A stretch of 52,837 bases of DNA from Methylovulum psychrotolerans (GTDB lineage: Bacteria > Pseudomonadota > Gammaproteobacteria > Methylococcales > Methylomonadaceae), in NCBI RefSeq assembly GCF_002923755.1, contig NZ_PGFZ01000016.1, positions 1 through 52,837 on the forward strand. The letters run 5' to 3'. The position numbers and the translations under genes were made by a program. The notes beneath the pieces are model-generated. The model worked only from the letters and a program-made list of their open reading frames with translations. It had not been told where the DNA came from and ran no database searches. This document shows, one piece after another, positions 17,533 through 26,073 of the stretch. Position 1 is the first letter of the stretch. Every line of letters begins with the position of its first letter.

Positions 17533-17832
17533 ATGAAGCGTGTCATCCCTACGGCCTTTCCTGCCGACCCTTGTCTTGACAACCCGGCCACCTTGGGTGC
17601 GGCGATCCGTGCCGCCCGCACCCAAGCGGGTATGCGCCAAGTCGATGCGGCCTTAAGCATTGGTGTTGCCTTGCAGACTTTGATTGATATTGAAACCGGC
17701 CAACCAGGAGTCAGTATCGGTAAAATCCTGCAAGTGGCGCAAGGCTTGGGCGTGTCGCTGTTCGTCTTGCCGCCGTCACAACGCGATAATGCCCGTCGGC
17801 GTTTGGCTGACCTGACCCAGCCGCCACTATGA
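17533..17832 (+). CDS. hipB: HipB-like antitoxin / XRE-family regulator
   Basis: Starting at the ATG at 17533, which follows GGAGGT, the protein has 99 residues. An XRE-type helix-turn-helix spans about residues 20-75 (LGAAIRAARTQAGMRQVDAA then QTLIDIETGQPGVSIGKIL). The longer open frame from 17485 has no ribosome-binding site. It overlaps hipA by four bases (ATGA). Its expected role is to bind and neutralise HipA and repress the operon. Confidence 0.85.
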   Translation: MKRVIPTAFPADPCLDNPATLGAAIRAARTQAGMRQVDAALSIGVALQTLIDIETGQPGVSIGKILQVAQGLGVSLFVLPPSQRDNARRRLADLTQPPL

Positions 17833-19166
17833 AGCTGGATGTGACAGTCAACGGGGATTTGCTCGGTTGGCTCAGCCTAGACAGCGCTAGCGGCCTGTTT
17901 GCTTTTGCTTATGCACCGGATTGGCTGGCAAAAGACATCCGCTTCCCGTTAAGCCCGGCCTTGCCTTTAGATGCCGGAGCGATCCCACTCGAACAACACA
18001 GCGCTACTGTCCGGCAGTTTTTCCAGAATTTGTTGCCGGAAGGCCAGGCACTGGATGATGCGGCGCAAGCCAACAAAGTGTCGAAATCCAATCTGATGGG
18101 TTTGCTGATCGCCTTGGGGCAAGAAACCGCCGGGGCGTTGTCGCTCAGCTTGGCTGATCCGCCATTGCTCGCCCACCGGGAAACCACAAAACGCTTGCTC
18201 AGCCGGGATGAATTGTCCGAACGCATCCGCTCCCGCCCGCAAGAGGCGTTCACGGTCTGGGACGGCAAAGTCCGGCTGTCGATTGCCGGACACCAGGACA
18301 AGATTGCCGTGCTGGAAGAAAACCAGTGCTGGTATCTGGTCGACGGCGACCGCTTGGCTTCTACCCATATCCTCAAACCCGAACCACTACGCACCCGCCT
18401 GCAAGGCATGACCAGCAATGAACTGGCTTGTATGCGGCTGGCTCAGACCGTGGGTTTGCCGACGGCGGACATCCGCTTGGAATGGCTACCCGAACCTGTG
18501 GTGCTAATCTGCCGCTTTGACCGGATCAGCAAAGCCGATGGCGTGCAGCGGCTCCACTGCATAGATAGTTGCCAAGCCTTAGGGTTCGGTGTCAGCATGA
18601 AATATGAGCGCCCTTATGGCGATAGTCGGGATGTGCAACATCTGCGCGATGGCGCGTCTTTGCCCAAGTTGTTTGCCTTATTGACCCACGCCAGTTCAAA
18701 ACCCGCCATCGACCGCTTGGCCTTGTTGCATTGGGCGATCTTCCAGGTTTTGATAGGCAATACCGATGCCCATGGCAAAAACCTGTCGTTCTTTATGGAC
18801 GCAGGCGGCTTGAGCTTGGCGCCGGCCTATGATTTAGTGTGTTGTTTGCTCTATGCCGGAGACGGCATTTCCGATACCTTGGCGATGGCTATTGGCGACA
18901 ATTTTAACCCTACCACATTGACGGCGTATGACTGGGCGTTGATGGCCTACGAATGCCAGCTCAATCCCAAACTGGTCAGCCGTGAATTAAAACAACTGGC
19001 GGACAACATTTGCAGCGTCTGGCCGAGGTTGCAGAACGATCTATTGGAATCCGGGGCCAATCCATCTGTGTTGGAGGGGATAGGGGATATTATTTTGCAG
19101 CAATGCGGTAATGCACAAAAGCTTGTGGCTGAAATCCCGAAAGTTTCTCGTGACTTGCTGAAGTGA
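17829..19166 (+). CDS. hipA: HipA-type serine/threonine kinase toxin
   Basis: The 445-residue protein has the N-terminal HipA domain (LSPALPLDAGAIPLEQH and FFQNLLPEGQALD) and the HipA_C kinase domain. The catalytic loop GNTDAHGKN lies near residue 312 and is followed by the metal-binding APAYDLV. Known HipA toxins phosphorylate aminoacyl-tRNA synthetases such as GltX and bring about persistence. The length is normal and all catalytic residues are present, so the toxin is probably active. Beside a plasmid-type replicon it would also serve as an addiction module. Confidence 0.92.
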   Translation: MKLDVTVNGDLLGWLSLDSASGLFAFAYAPDWLAKDIRFPLSPALPLDAGAIPLEQHSATVRQFFQNLLPEGQALDDAAQANKVSKSNLMGLLIALGQETAGALSLSLADPPLLAHRETTKRLLSRDELSERIRSRPQEAFTVWDGKVRLSIAGHQDKIAVLEENQCWYLVDGDRLASTHILKPEPLRTRLQGMTSNELACMRLAQTVGLPTADIRLEWLPEPVVLICRFDRISKADGVQRLHCIDSCQALGFGVSMKYERPYGDSRDVQHLRDGASLPKLFALLTHASSKPAIDRLALLHWAIFQVLIGNTDAHGKNLSFFMDAGGLSLAPAYDLVCCLLYAGDGISDTLAMAIGDNFNPTTLTAYDWALMAYECQLNPKLVSRELKQLADNICSVWPRLQNDLLESGANPSVLEGIGDIILQQCGNAQKLVAEIPKVSRDLLK

Positions 19167-19425
19167 AAAAAGGCGGCGCGAGGGGTTTTCATGCTGATGG
19201 CGGCCTGGACGAACGTTCTGTTCAGTTTGCAAATTCCGTTACGATACTGGAATGTAAAATAGTCAAATCAGCCAATTTGGGAATTGGTAAACGTTGGGTA
19301 GCTGAATGTTTCAGAACGGCCAGGAGCAGGCGGTCGCGGCCGACGGCTTTCGAGTAGGCTGCTTGGCAGACCCCATTTTTACCTACTGCGCCAGTTAGCG
19401 ATTTAGCTGAATAATCAGGGAGACC

Positions 19426-19886
19426 ATGAACATGAAAAATGAAATAGCGATAGACAAAAATGCAGTCGCCCGTGCAGTCCGTATGCCCCTTCAGGCCTAC
19501 TAGACCGACCGTAAGGATTCGTGCGTAGATTGATAGTAGTGGCCCGCATCCCGCCTACAATCCTGCCGTTTTAACCGCACTATGTAGTCCGAAACCGAAC
19601 GGTTTCGGACAGGCCTTTTTGTGGTGTACGAAAGTAGGCTAAATGTATTTCGTACACCTGCTATAGTTCGTACATCCCTTTCGGACAGATTGAATTGGTC
19701 TTTTGTTTAGACCTAATACTGCTCAACTATCAATTTACGCACGAATCCTTACGGTAGGCCAAATATGGCGATGTAAACAGCGCATGTTATGGACTTTTGC
19801 CGCATGAATTGTTTAAGCAAGTGAAGAGCAAGCTTGATGATGTCATAAACAGACGGTTGATAAAGCTTGTTCCGAGAACCGAATAA
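19426..19886 (+). pseudogene. small gene split by a MITE
   Basis: A frame starts at 19426 (MNMKNEIAIDKNAVARAV) and runs into a stop at 19501, where the element of 19503-19760 begins. Immediately after the element, from 19758, an open frame in keeping with the same gene runs to the stop at 19884-19886 (AKYGDVNSACYGLLPHEL, then KLDDVINRRLIKLVPRTE). Removing the element at a TA would join LQAY to AKYG and restore a protein of about 68 residues. The family is not recognised. The original position, with no overlap to hipA, suggests an independent small gene. Confidence 0.6.
19503..19760. repeat. complete MITE with 29-bp inverted repeats
   Basis: Terminal repeats 19509-19537 and 19726-19754 are complementary with one mismatch; the end is CCGTAAGGATTCGTGCGTA. 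The element is about 250 bases and carries no gene. An internal hairpin, GTCCGAAACC and GGTTTCGGAC, lies at about 19587-19610. It belongs to the same family as the truncated copy at 1642 and, more distantly, the one at 11. TA next to each end fits a Tc1/IS630-type mobiliser. Confidence 0.85.
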
Positions 19887-19889
19887 AGC

Positions 19890-20024
19890 TTATTTTTCTA
19901 ACCACCTGTAAAGCGTCCGCTGTGAAACGCCTAGGGATTTTGCCACAATGTCGTGGTGTCCGCCTTGCTCTATAAGTTTGCGGGCATGGGCGATTTGTTG
20001 GGGATAATTAACCAATTTTTCCCC
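19890..20024 (-). pseudogene. serine recombinase C-terminal HTH fragment
   Basis: On the minus strand the frame reads EKLVNYPQQIAHARKLIEQG, then HHDIVAKSLGVSQRTLYRWL and a stop at 19890. This is the DNA-binding tail of a resolvase/invertase (helix-turn-helix with SLGVSQRTLYRWL). There is no catalytic domain upstream. It may have once belonged to one of the headless recombinases of this region. Confidence 0.6.
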
Positions 20025-20386
20025 CTATTCAAACCAGTTAACTATTTTTGCCCTTCATCCATCGCCAATTTTGGCGATGGATGAAGGGTGATTTTTCGGC
20101 TAACCCAAGCCATTAAAAAGCATACAAAACCGAGGATTCTCACCGCTTGGTCGGGCAAACAGCCCCCGGCACGCAAAGCGGGAACAATACACAACGGCAA
20201 CCCTGCCTTTTTTACGGCCCATGAAGGGAAAAGGAAAGCCCTAAAAAAACTTAAGCGTCATCAGAACCGGCATCCTGTCGGCGGGCAACGGAAAAGCCTT
20301 CCCCGCATCCGGCGGCGGCACTGACGGCAGCGTTTGGCCGGCCTGAGCCAGCAATTGCGCCAACAGGCGGCTCCCGCAATCAATAA
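20025..20386. other. gene-free stretch
   Basis: A 78-codon open frame at 20088-20324 is rich in K and R, has no family features and is not called. A palindromic run ATCGCCAATTTTGGCGAT lies at 20058-20075. Nothing else is supported. Confidence 0.35.
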
Positions 20387-20399
20387 GGGGTTATTTAAC

Positions 20400-20666
20400 C
20401 AAAAGAACGGTTTGTCCTGAGCGCACCCTGAAGCCCTTGGTATCAGTGGCTTACAGCCGAAATATCGGTTTCAATGTCGACGATAAACTGTTTGATAACC
20501 TATTGAATAGTAGGCATATCTGCCCTGTTGTAAAATTCATACTTACCAATGAAATTGATATGCTGCCAGGCAACCGTTGAAAACCGGAGTATCTGTTTTG
20601 CCATTTCAGGGTTATCGCATAAAGCGCGTAGATTTCCTCTTGGGTCAAAATGGTCAGCCGTGCCAT
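20400..20666 (-). pseudogene. Tn3-family transposase, internally deleted
   Basis: The frame begins MARLTILTQEEIYALYAI at 20666, the usual start of Tn3 TnpA proteins with a DUF4158 N-terminus. Within about 20 codons it shifts to a frame reading DNPEMAKQILRFSTVAWQHI then NFIGKYEF, which is the conserved C-terminal end of such transposases. Nearly 900 residues are therefore missing. Further stops follow before the inverted-repeat end at 20387. Confidence 0.65.
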
Positions 20667-20748
20667 GCGTTATTTTATTGGTCGTGCGGATTGTGATGGC
20701 GGCTAAAGCGGGCTTTCTGGCCGGCCGGGCTTATCATTAGGGCAAGGC

Positions 20749-20789
20749 CCATTGATAGGTGAAATAAGGCCCCAAAAGCCTATCAATGG
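20749..20789. promoter_or_regulatory. res-like inverted repeat
   Basis: CCATTGATAGG at 20749-20759 and its perfect complement at 20779-20789 lie between the divergent tnpA and resolvase starts, where the resolution site of Tn3 elements is found. It probably represents one resolvase subsite. Confidence 0.5.
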
Positions 20790-20850
20790 CATCTGTTTTA
20801 ATTTATGATCGGCACTCTATCACAACATCTATGGCTCTTGTGAGCGGAAA

Positions 20851-21327
20851 ATGATCATTGGATACGCCAGAACCTCCTCCGCGGAACAAATGGCCGGACT
20901 TGAGTCCCAGCTTAAGGAGTTTGAGGCCGCCCATTGCGAAAAAATTTATAGGGAACAGGTGTCATCGGTTGCCGTCCGCGTGCAGCTTGAATCGGCGTTG
21001 GAATTTGTACGGGAGGGGGACGTGTTGGTCGTGACCAAACTCGACCGCCTTGCCAGGTCAGTGGGCGACCTGATGGCGACCGTCAAAACGCTTGAGGAAA
21101 AAGGGGTTGGCTTGCATATTCTAAATCTTGGGATGGACACACAGACCCCAACCGGAAAGCTCATGCTGTCTGTCCTGGGCGGTGTCGCCCAATTCGAGCG
21201 CGAAATGATGCTGGAACGGCAGAAAGAAGGTGTCGCCAAAGCCAAAACGGCCGGTAAGTACAAAGGCCGCAAGCCAGTGCCGGATGACCTGCGTGAAAAA
21301 GTCGTTTCCCTCGCTGCGGAAGGATAG
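20851..21327 (+). CDS. Tn3-type resolvase, C-terminally truncated
   Basis: The 158-residue protein has a complete catalytic domain: MIIGYARTSSAEQ with the active serine, TKLDRLARSVGDLMATV, and GVAQFEREMMLERQKEG. It continues into the linker KTAGKYKGRKPVPDDLREKV. It then stops at AAEG, where the helix-turn-helix should follow, a few bases before the MITE at 21336. It is therefore a truncated enzyme, probably inactive in specific recombination. The Tn3 remnant around it identifies it as a transposon resolvase. Confidence 0.82.
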   Translation: MIIGYARTSSAEQMAGLESQLKEFEAAHCEKIYREQVSSVAVRVQLESALEFVREGDVLVVTKLDRLARSVGDLMATVKTLEEKGVGLHILNLGMDTQTPTGKLMLSVLGGVAQFEREMMLERQKEGVAKAKTAGKYKGRKPVPDDLREKVVSLAAEG

Positions 21328-21335
21328 GTAAAAAC

Positions 21336-21594
21336 GGGGTTTGAAGTCCATTGGTACGAAAACGTACGTTAGCATCTAAAGTAAGTGGCAATGTTTTATA
21401 AGTGTCTAATAAATTACAAGTTTATGGACATAAATTTGCACTAATAAATCATGTCTACTAAATCGTTTTTCACCAGATTAATAAACAATCTGTCTATTAA
21501 TCGATTTAAGAGACAGATTCACCCATGTTTTTTGCTATAAAAGTCAATAATTTTGCTTAGCGTACGTTTTCGTACCACTGGACTTCAATCCCCC
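21336..21594. repeat. second MITE family, about 260 bp
   Basis: Terminal repeats 21341-21374 and 21554-21587 match as inverted copies with one substitution and one indel; the outer part is TTGAAGTCCANTGGTACGAA. G-runs just outside (GGGG at 21336, CCCCC at 21590) may be part of the ends. The interior is AT-rich without genes. It separates the truncated resolvase from a transposase fragment, each cut near an element end. Confidence 0.82.
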
Positions 21595-21595
21595 A

Positions 21596-22015
21596 AAACG
21601 TTTTGTGGTCGCCCTCAAATATGAGGGCGAAACCGGCTACCGCTATCTGGTGGCCACCGATATGACATGGCGTGCGTTGGACATCCTCCAAACCTACTCG
21701 CTGCGGTGGCTTGTGGAAGTTTTTTTCGAGGACTGGAAGCTTTATGAAGGTTGGGGGCGGGAGGCCAAACAATTGGACGAAGAGGGGTCAAGCAGGGGCC
21801 TGATCCTGAGTCTGTTGTTTGACCACTGCCTCCTCCTTCACCCCGAGCAGACGGCCCGCTTAAAAAACCAACTGCCCGCGCATACCGTCGGCAGCCTGCA
21901 AAGGAAATCACAGATGGACGTGTTGTTGGCCTTTATCAAAAGGGCATTGGAACACCCCGACCCCGCCGGGATGCTCAACAGTTTGACCCAAATGATAGGG
22001 GACGTGTTTAACTGA
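21596..22015 (+). pseudogene. IS4-superfamily transposase C-terminal fragment
   Basis: About 139 codons are open from the MITE edge. They contain YSLRWLVEVFFEDWK, which fits the Y-x2-R-x3-E-x6-K signature of IS4 transposases and supplies the last catalytic glutamate. The first two catalytic aspartates are missing, since the frame is cut by the MITE at its 5' side. The end LTQMIGDVFN and stop look intact. Confidence 0.75.
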
Positions 22016-22245
22016 TGCCTTCCGAAAAGCACCTTGCCGGCAGGGATTTGGGGCGGATGGAAACAACCCCTTCACTAAAGTATAGGGCTGCCGGATGACC
22101 GCTTGAAAGCGGTCTGGGCGAATGTTAAAAACTTGATGATCGAGTATAAGGCATTAAATTTAACATAATCAATGTTATGCGAAGCATTTTAGGCCGCAAC
22201 CGTTGCCGCTTTATCTGATGGGTTTTAAGGTAAATAGGTGGAGCA
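22016..22245. other. short intergenic stretch with hairpin
   Basis: GACCGCTTGAAAGCGGTC at 22097-22114 is an 8-base stem with a 2-base loop and no T-run. Nothing else is seen. Confidence 0.35.
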
Positions 22246-22653
22246 TCAGTTTTTATAGCCGTCTTCGTTGGGGTCGTAAATGATCTCGTGAACTTTAAAA
22301 TGTACGCCCCCCATTCCTGCCCCCGTATAAACAATGCGTCCTAAGCCCTTATAAAAATCTTCCATGCGCATCACATCGCCGCCGAAATAAAAAGGCACAA
22401 AGGCTTTTCCGGTTGCATGGCTTCCGGTGTCCGTAGGCTCTCCTATTAAATCATGGACTTGCCTGTACGGCATTCCGACTTTTACTTTAGCGAACGGGCT
22501 GTTTGACGGGATATTGACGGCGGTCTGCGAAGCCGCACTGTTGCCGGCGGGCAGGGTGTTGCTTTGGGTATTGGTTTTGCTGCCTGAAGAGGCGCAAGCC
22601 GTTATGATGCCGACCAATAAGAACAGATTAATTCTAAGTAGTGTATTACGCAT
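22246..22653 (-). CDS. BamE/SmpA-like small lipoprotein
   Basis: The 135-residue protein has a signal peptide and the lipobox ITAC, placing the lipidated cysteine at about residue 20. After a low-complexity linker rich in S, T and N comes FAKVKVGMPYRQVHDLIGEP, the typical first helix and strand of BamE/SmpA-type domains. The rest (GKAFVPFYFGGDVMRMEDFY) is less conserved. BamE itself is part of the outer-membrane assembly machine; this protein is probably only a fold relative. It lies downstream of a larger lipoprotein gene in the same direction. Confidence 0.75.
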   Translation of the reverse strand: MRNTLLRINLFLLVGIITACASSGSKTNTQSNTLPAGNSAASQTAVNIPSNSPFAKVKVGMPYRQVHDLIGEPTDTGSHATGKAFVPFYFGGDVMRMEDFYKGLGRIVYTGAGMGGVHFKVHEIIYDPNEDGYKN

Positions 22654-22708
22654 GATATTTTCCTTTTATGGGATAAATTTGGCTCATTGCCGAACACAAT
22701 AGTAACGG

Positions 22709-24616
22709 TTAACGTACTTTTGTCAATAATTCGGCATCGATACGGCAGCCCCCCATTTCTGGATGGTCGATGGTATCTTGTTCAAAGTCGCGGTAGCTGG
22801 GTGACTGGAACGCAATACGGTTAATTTTGCCGCCCGAAAACTCAAATTCCATAGCGCCGCCCTTGGCGCGCGGGCCGCCTGCCTGGGTGGTGAACAGCAG
22901 TATGCCAGCGTTCGCCGTTGGTTTGCCCATCTGTTCCGGGATAATCCTGGCGCAACTGAATTCGTTGAAAGCCAAACCTAAAAACACTTGTACTAGCTGA
23001 TGGGCCGTAATAATTATGCCTTCGCCGGGAATGGGGGGGGGGAGTGGCGCTGAGGGTGCTATTGTCACTGCGTTGGTGGCGGCTTCTGGATTTTGTGTCG
23101 GCTCCGATGTCGGCGCGGCAGGGGCCGCAGGTTGCTGCAACAGTTTTTCCAGGCCAAAATCGCCGAGATGATTTTGCAACAGCACCGTACCATCGCCTTT
23201 TCCGGCGGTGGTTAATAGCGGGTATATCTGGCTTTCCATTTTCGCCTGGTTAGTATTTTTTAGTACGGTGAGAAGTTGGCGTTCAATGGATTTAAGCGGC
23301 ATGAAGAACTGTTCTTTCTTTTGGCTGGAATCGCCCATCTGCGCCCAATCGGATTCCGTGTTGACGGGCAGCCCCATAGCTTTCATTGCGGCAATGTCGT
23401 CGGAGATCAGGCAAGCGCCAAAATTGTTGCGGCGGTAGTTTTGCAGGGTTTTGGTGTTGACGGATTCGGCTTGCGCTTTTTGTGCCGGGATGTTGTAGTT
23501 TTTCCAATCGGCACTGTTTAAGAGAAAGTAGTAAATATACGCGTTACGGTCGAATTTATTAAATCCCAGGTCTTTCATGACCACTTTTATTTTGCGGCAA
23601 TTGACTTGTACATCTTCGTAATCGTTCCAGTTTGGCTGCAAATTAGGTTTTTCGGGGTGCTTGGACTGTTCGATCACTTGTTGCAGTTTGATGTCGCCTG
23701 TCGCCGATTTCATCGGTGATTGGCTGATTTCCATCCAGGAAACATCGCGTGCATCAGGTAAGCCGTCGGCTTTTGTCCTTAGCAACAAAGAGGGGGTAAT
23801 TTCTGGGTAAACCCTTAATTCGCCGATAGGTTTGATGTCTTCATTCAGTGGGTTAACGCCGCCTTCAGTGACCGCATTAACTTTAAATGCGGTTTCCTTG
23901 AGCGTGCCGCTTTTATCGGTGTAGCTCACAAAGGCGGGTAAGGAGTGGGTTTCCGCACTTTGGTTTGCGGGCGGCGTTACCGCTTGTGAGGCTGGAGTTT
24001 GTTGGCTTGTGTTGAGCAATTGGCCCGTAAACTGGCCCAACACGGCAACGCCCAAACCCACCCCGGTGAATGCCAGTAAGCTGCTGGCCGCTGTGGTTTT
24101 GCTGACCAACCCGGCCACATCGACATCGCTATTGGCGCTAGAATAAAGGCTGTAGTCCACTTGGGTTTCTGTACCCGAATCTAAGCGCATCCAAGGGGTT
24201 AAGTTTTGCTTTTTGGCCTCGAATTTAAAATTGCATTTTCCGGTTGTGGACTGGTAAGAATAGCCGACAGCTTCGGTATCCAGTTTTAGGATGCTGTTTC
24301 GGACGTTAAAAATCAGCGCTGACGACAAATCATTTTTGCTAAAAGACGCGATTAAGCTGTTACATCCGCTTTTTAAGGCGGTGTCGCCTTTAAAAGCAAA
24401 TTCGGCAATCAGCTTTACATAATAATCGTCGCCGTCTATGGAAGGAAAATTAGGCAAGGCCTGAAACGGGCGCGTCTTAGTCGCTTGTGCGGCCTTAGGG
24501 TCGCCCTCATCGGTACTGGGATAATTGACGGCAAGTTGTCTGGTTGGCGCGCACCCTGCCAATAGGGCGCTAATGCAGAAACTGAGAGGCAAGAAACGGC
24601 TGTATGGGATCGTCAT
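22709..24616 (-). CDS. large lipoprotein of unknown function
   Basis: With the start at 24616 (MTIPYSRFLPLSF) the protein has 635 residues and a lipobox LLAGC, so it is membrane anchored. A glycine/alanine-rich hydrophobic stretch, LLAFTGVGLGVAVLGQFTGQ, lies at about residues 175-200. A P- and A-rich linker occurs near residue 540, and a final domain follows with FNEFSCARIIPEQMG. No family is recognised. The coding strand has a run of ten C at 23042-23033, in the segment APLPPPIPGEG. Slippage there would shift the frame and remove the last 110 residues or so. Confidence 0.75.
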   Translation of the reverse strand: MTIPYSRFLPLSFCISALLAGCAPTRQLAVNYPSTDEGDPKAAQATKTRPFQALPNFPSIDGDDYYVKLIAEFAFKGDTALKSGCNSLIASFSKNDLSSALIFNVRNSILKLDTEAVGYSYQSTTGKCNFKFEAKKQNLTPWMRLDSGTETQVDYSLYSSANSDVDVAGLVSKTTAASSLLAFTGVGLGVAVLGQFTGQLLNTSQQTPASQAVTPPANQSAETHSLPAFVSYTDKSGTLKETAFKVNAVTEGGVNPLNEDIKPIGELRVYPEITPSLLLRTKADGLPDARDVSWMEISQSPMKSATGDIKLQQVIEQSKHPEKPNLQPNWNDYEDVQVNCRKIKVVMKDLGFNKFDRNAYIYYFLLNSADWKNYNIPAQKAQAESVNTKTLQNYRRNNFGACLISDDIAAMKAMGLPVNTESDWAQMGDSSQKKEQFFMPLKSIERQLLTVLKNTNQAKMESQIYPLLTTAGKGDGTVLLQNHLGDFGLEKLLQQPAAPAAPTSEPTQNPEAATNAVTIAPSAPLPPPIPGEGIIITAHQLVQVFLGLAFNEFSCARIIPEQMGKPTANAGILLFTTQAGGPRAKGGAMEFEFSGGKINRIAFQSPSYRDFEQDTIDHPEMGGCRIDAELLTKVR

Positions 24617-24772
24617 TTTTGGTAGCATGGTGTCAACTAAAATTAAACCAGCTTTTCTGGCTTCAAAGCCCATTTTGGGCCTGTGCGTTAATGTCAGCCC
24701 CTATAACAGGTATCTGCCAGAGAGTGGGTAAGATTGTGGTATGGTCAAGCAGGCACCCCCATCCCGGCTTTT

Positions 24773-24801
24773 CCTTTGCCAGGGGAAGCGGCTGGCAAAG
24801 G
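24773..24801. terminator. 10-bp hairpin after the pigment cluster
   Basis: CCTTTGCCAG (24773-24782) and CTGGCAAAGG (24792-24801) form a perfect stem with a 9-base loop, 40 bases beyond the last gene of the cluster. There is no clear U-run on the minus strand, so the terminator role is a guess. Confidence 0.35.
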
Positions 24802-24840
24802 GTTGAATTCACGGGGGTTAAAAAAACATCTCCCATCTGC

Positions 24841-26073
24841 CTAGGACAGGCAGCGTTTAAAAATAAGCGATGTGTTAATGCCGCCAAAGGCAAAATTGTT
24901 ACTCATCAGATATTCGCATTCCAGCAGACGCGTGGCCGCCGTTATATAGTCCAGTTCGGCGCACAGCGGGTCTATCGTGTCCAGGTTGGCGGTCGGGTGG
25001 AACCAGCCTTCGTTCATCATTTGTATTGCCGCCCATGCTTCAATGGCGCCGCACGCCCCCAAGGTATGCCCGGTATAACTTTTCATTGCACTGATGGGGA
25101 TGTTATGCCCAAAAACAGCCCCTGTCGCATGGCTTTCGGCAATATCGCCCAACTCGGTGGCCGTGCCGTGGGCGCTGACATAGCCTATGGCTTTGGCTGC
25201 CAAATCCGCGTCTTGAAGAGCCAGCTTCATGGCGGTTTGCATACTTTGGCAATCCGGTTTTGTAATGTGCAGGCCGTCGGAGTTGGTGCCGAAGCCGACG
25301 ACCTCGGCATAAATGGGTGCGCCTCGGCTAAGGGCGTAATCCCTTTCTTCGAGGATGAGGCTTGCCCCGCCCTCGCCAATGACCAGACCGTCGCGGTTTT
25401 TGTCGAAAGGTCTTGGGGTAAGGTGCGGCTCGTCGTTGCGTTGCGAGGTTGCAAATAACGTGTCGAAAATGGCAGGTTGGGAGGGGGACAATTCATCGCT
25501 GCCGCCCGCTATCATAATAGTTTGTATGCCGTGCTTAATGGTTTCATAAGCATAACCTAGCGCTTGGCTACTGGACGTGCAGGCGCTGGAGGTCGGGATA
25601 ATCCGTCCGGTAATGCCAAAATGCAGCCCGATATTGACCGGGCAGGTATGGCCCATCATGCGGATATAGGATGTCGCGTCCAAACTGCCTTTATCGCAGT
25701 TCAGCAGCATTTTGGTGAAATCTATCAGGCCGTCAAAGCTCCCGGAAGAGCTGCCGTAGGCAATGCCGACGCGGCCGCTTTTCAATATCGGGTCGGCCAA
25801 CAGCCCGGCATCTTGCAACGCCCGTTCGGTGACGTAGGTCGCCAGCATCGCCACCCGCCCCATGCCGCGTATTTGTTTACGCGAATAATGTTCCGGCCTG
25901 ACAAAGTTTGTGGGTGCCGCCAATTGGGTGTTAAGGCCTTTATATTTGCTCCAGTCGGGCATTTTTTGGATGCCTGTGGTCTGGGACTTGAGTTTTTCAG
26001 CCACGCAGGCCCAGTTGTCGCCCAATGGCGTAATCGCCGCCATGCCCGTAATGACTACCCGTTTCATCAGCAT
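24841..26073 (-). CDS. beta-ketoacyl-ACP synthase (aryl polyene type)
   Basis: The 410-residue KS has the full Cys-His-His set: SSACTSSSQALG with the cysteine near residue 165, VSAHGTATELGD and SYTGHTLGACGA. It would elongate the aryl-polyene chain by condensing malonyl-ACP. It corresponds to the terminal KS of aryl-polyene clusters (ApeR-like). Two ATGs compete, at 26073 and 26067. The second gives a TGATG overlap with the reductase stop and the typical start MKRVVITG. It is the last gene of the cluster. Confidence 0.9.
   Translation of the reverse strand: MLMKRVVITGMAAITPLGDNWACVAEKLKSQTTGIQKMPDWSKYKGLNTQLAAPTNFVRPEHYSRKQIRGMGRVAMLATYVTERALQDAGLLADPILKSGRVGIAYGSSSGSFDGLIDFTKMLLNCDKGSLDATSYIRMMGHTCPVNIGLHFGITGRIIPTSSACTSSSQALGYAYETIKHGIQTIMIAGGSDELSPSQPAIFDTLFATSQRNDEPHLTPRPFDKNRDGLVIGEGGASLILEERDYALSRGAPIYAEVVGFGTNSDGLHITKPDCQSMQTAMKLALQDADLAAKAIGYVSAHGTATELGDIAESHATGAVFGHNIPISAMKSYTGHTLGACGAIEAWAAIQMMNEGWFHPTANLDTIDPLCAELDYITAATRLLECEYLMSNNFAFGGINTSLIFKRCLS

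Larger units (their letters stand above)
20387..21327. mobile_element. Tn3-family transposon remnant
   Basis: The left end GGGGTTATTTAACC at 20387 is followed by a shrunken tnpA on the minus strand, then a res-like region, then a divergent resolvase on the plus strand. This is the standard Tn3 layout. The transposase has lost its middle and the resolvase its HTH, so the element cannot move alone. The right end is lost or hidden by the MITE at 21336. Confidence 0.7.

Noticed and set aside
20088-20324. 78-codon plus-strand frame
   Set aside because: Basic, low-complexity translation, no homology signal and no ribosome-binding site; in a transposon-debris area.
24604-25458. 284-codon plus-strand frame
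   Set aside because: Antisense to the KS at 24841, whose catalytic residues are all visible.
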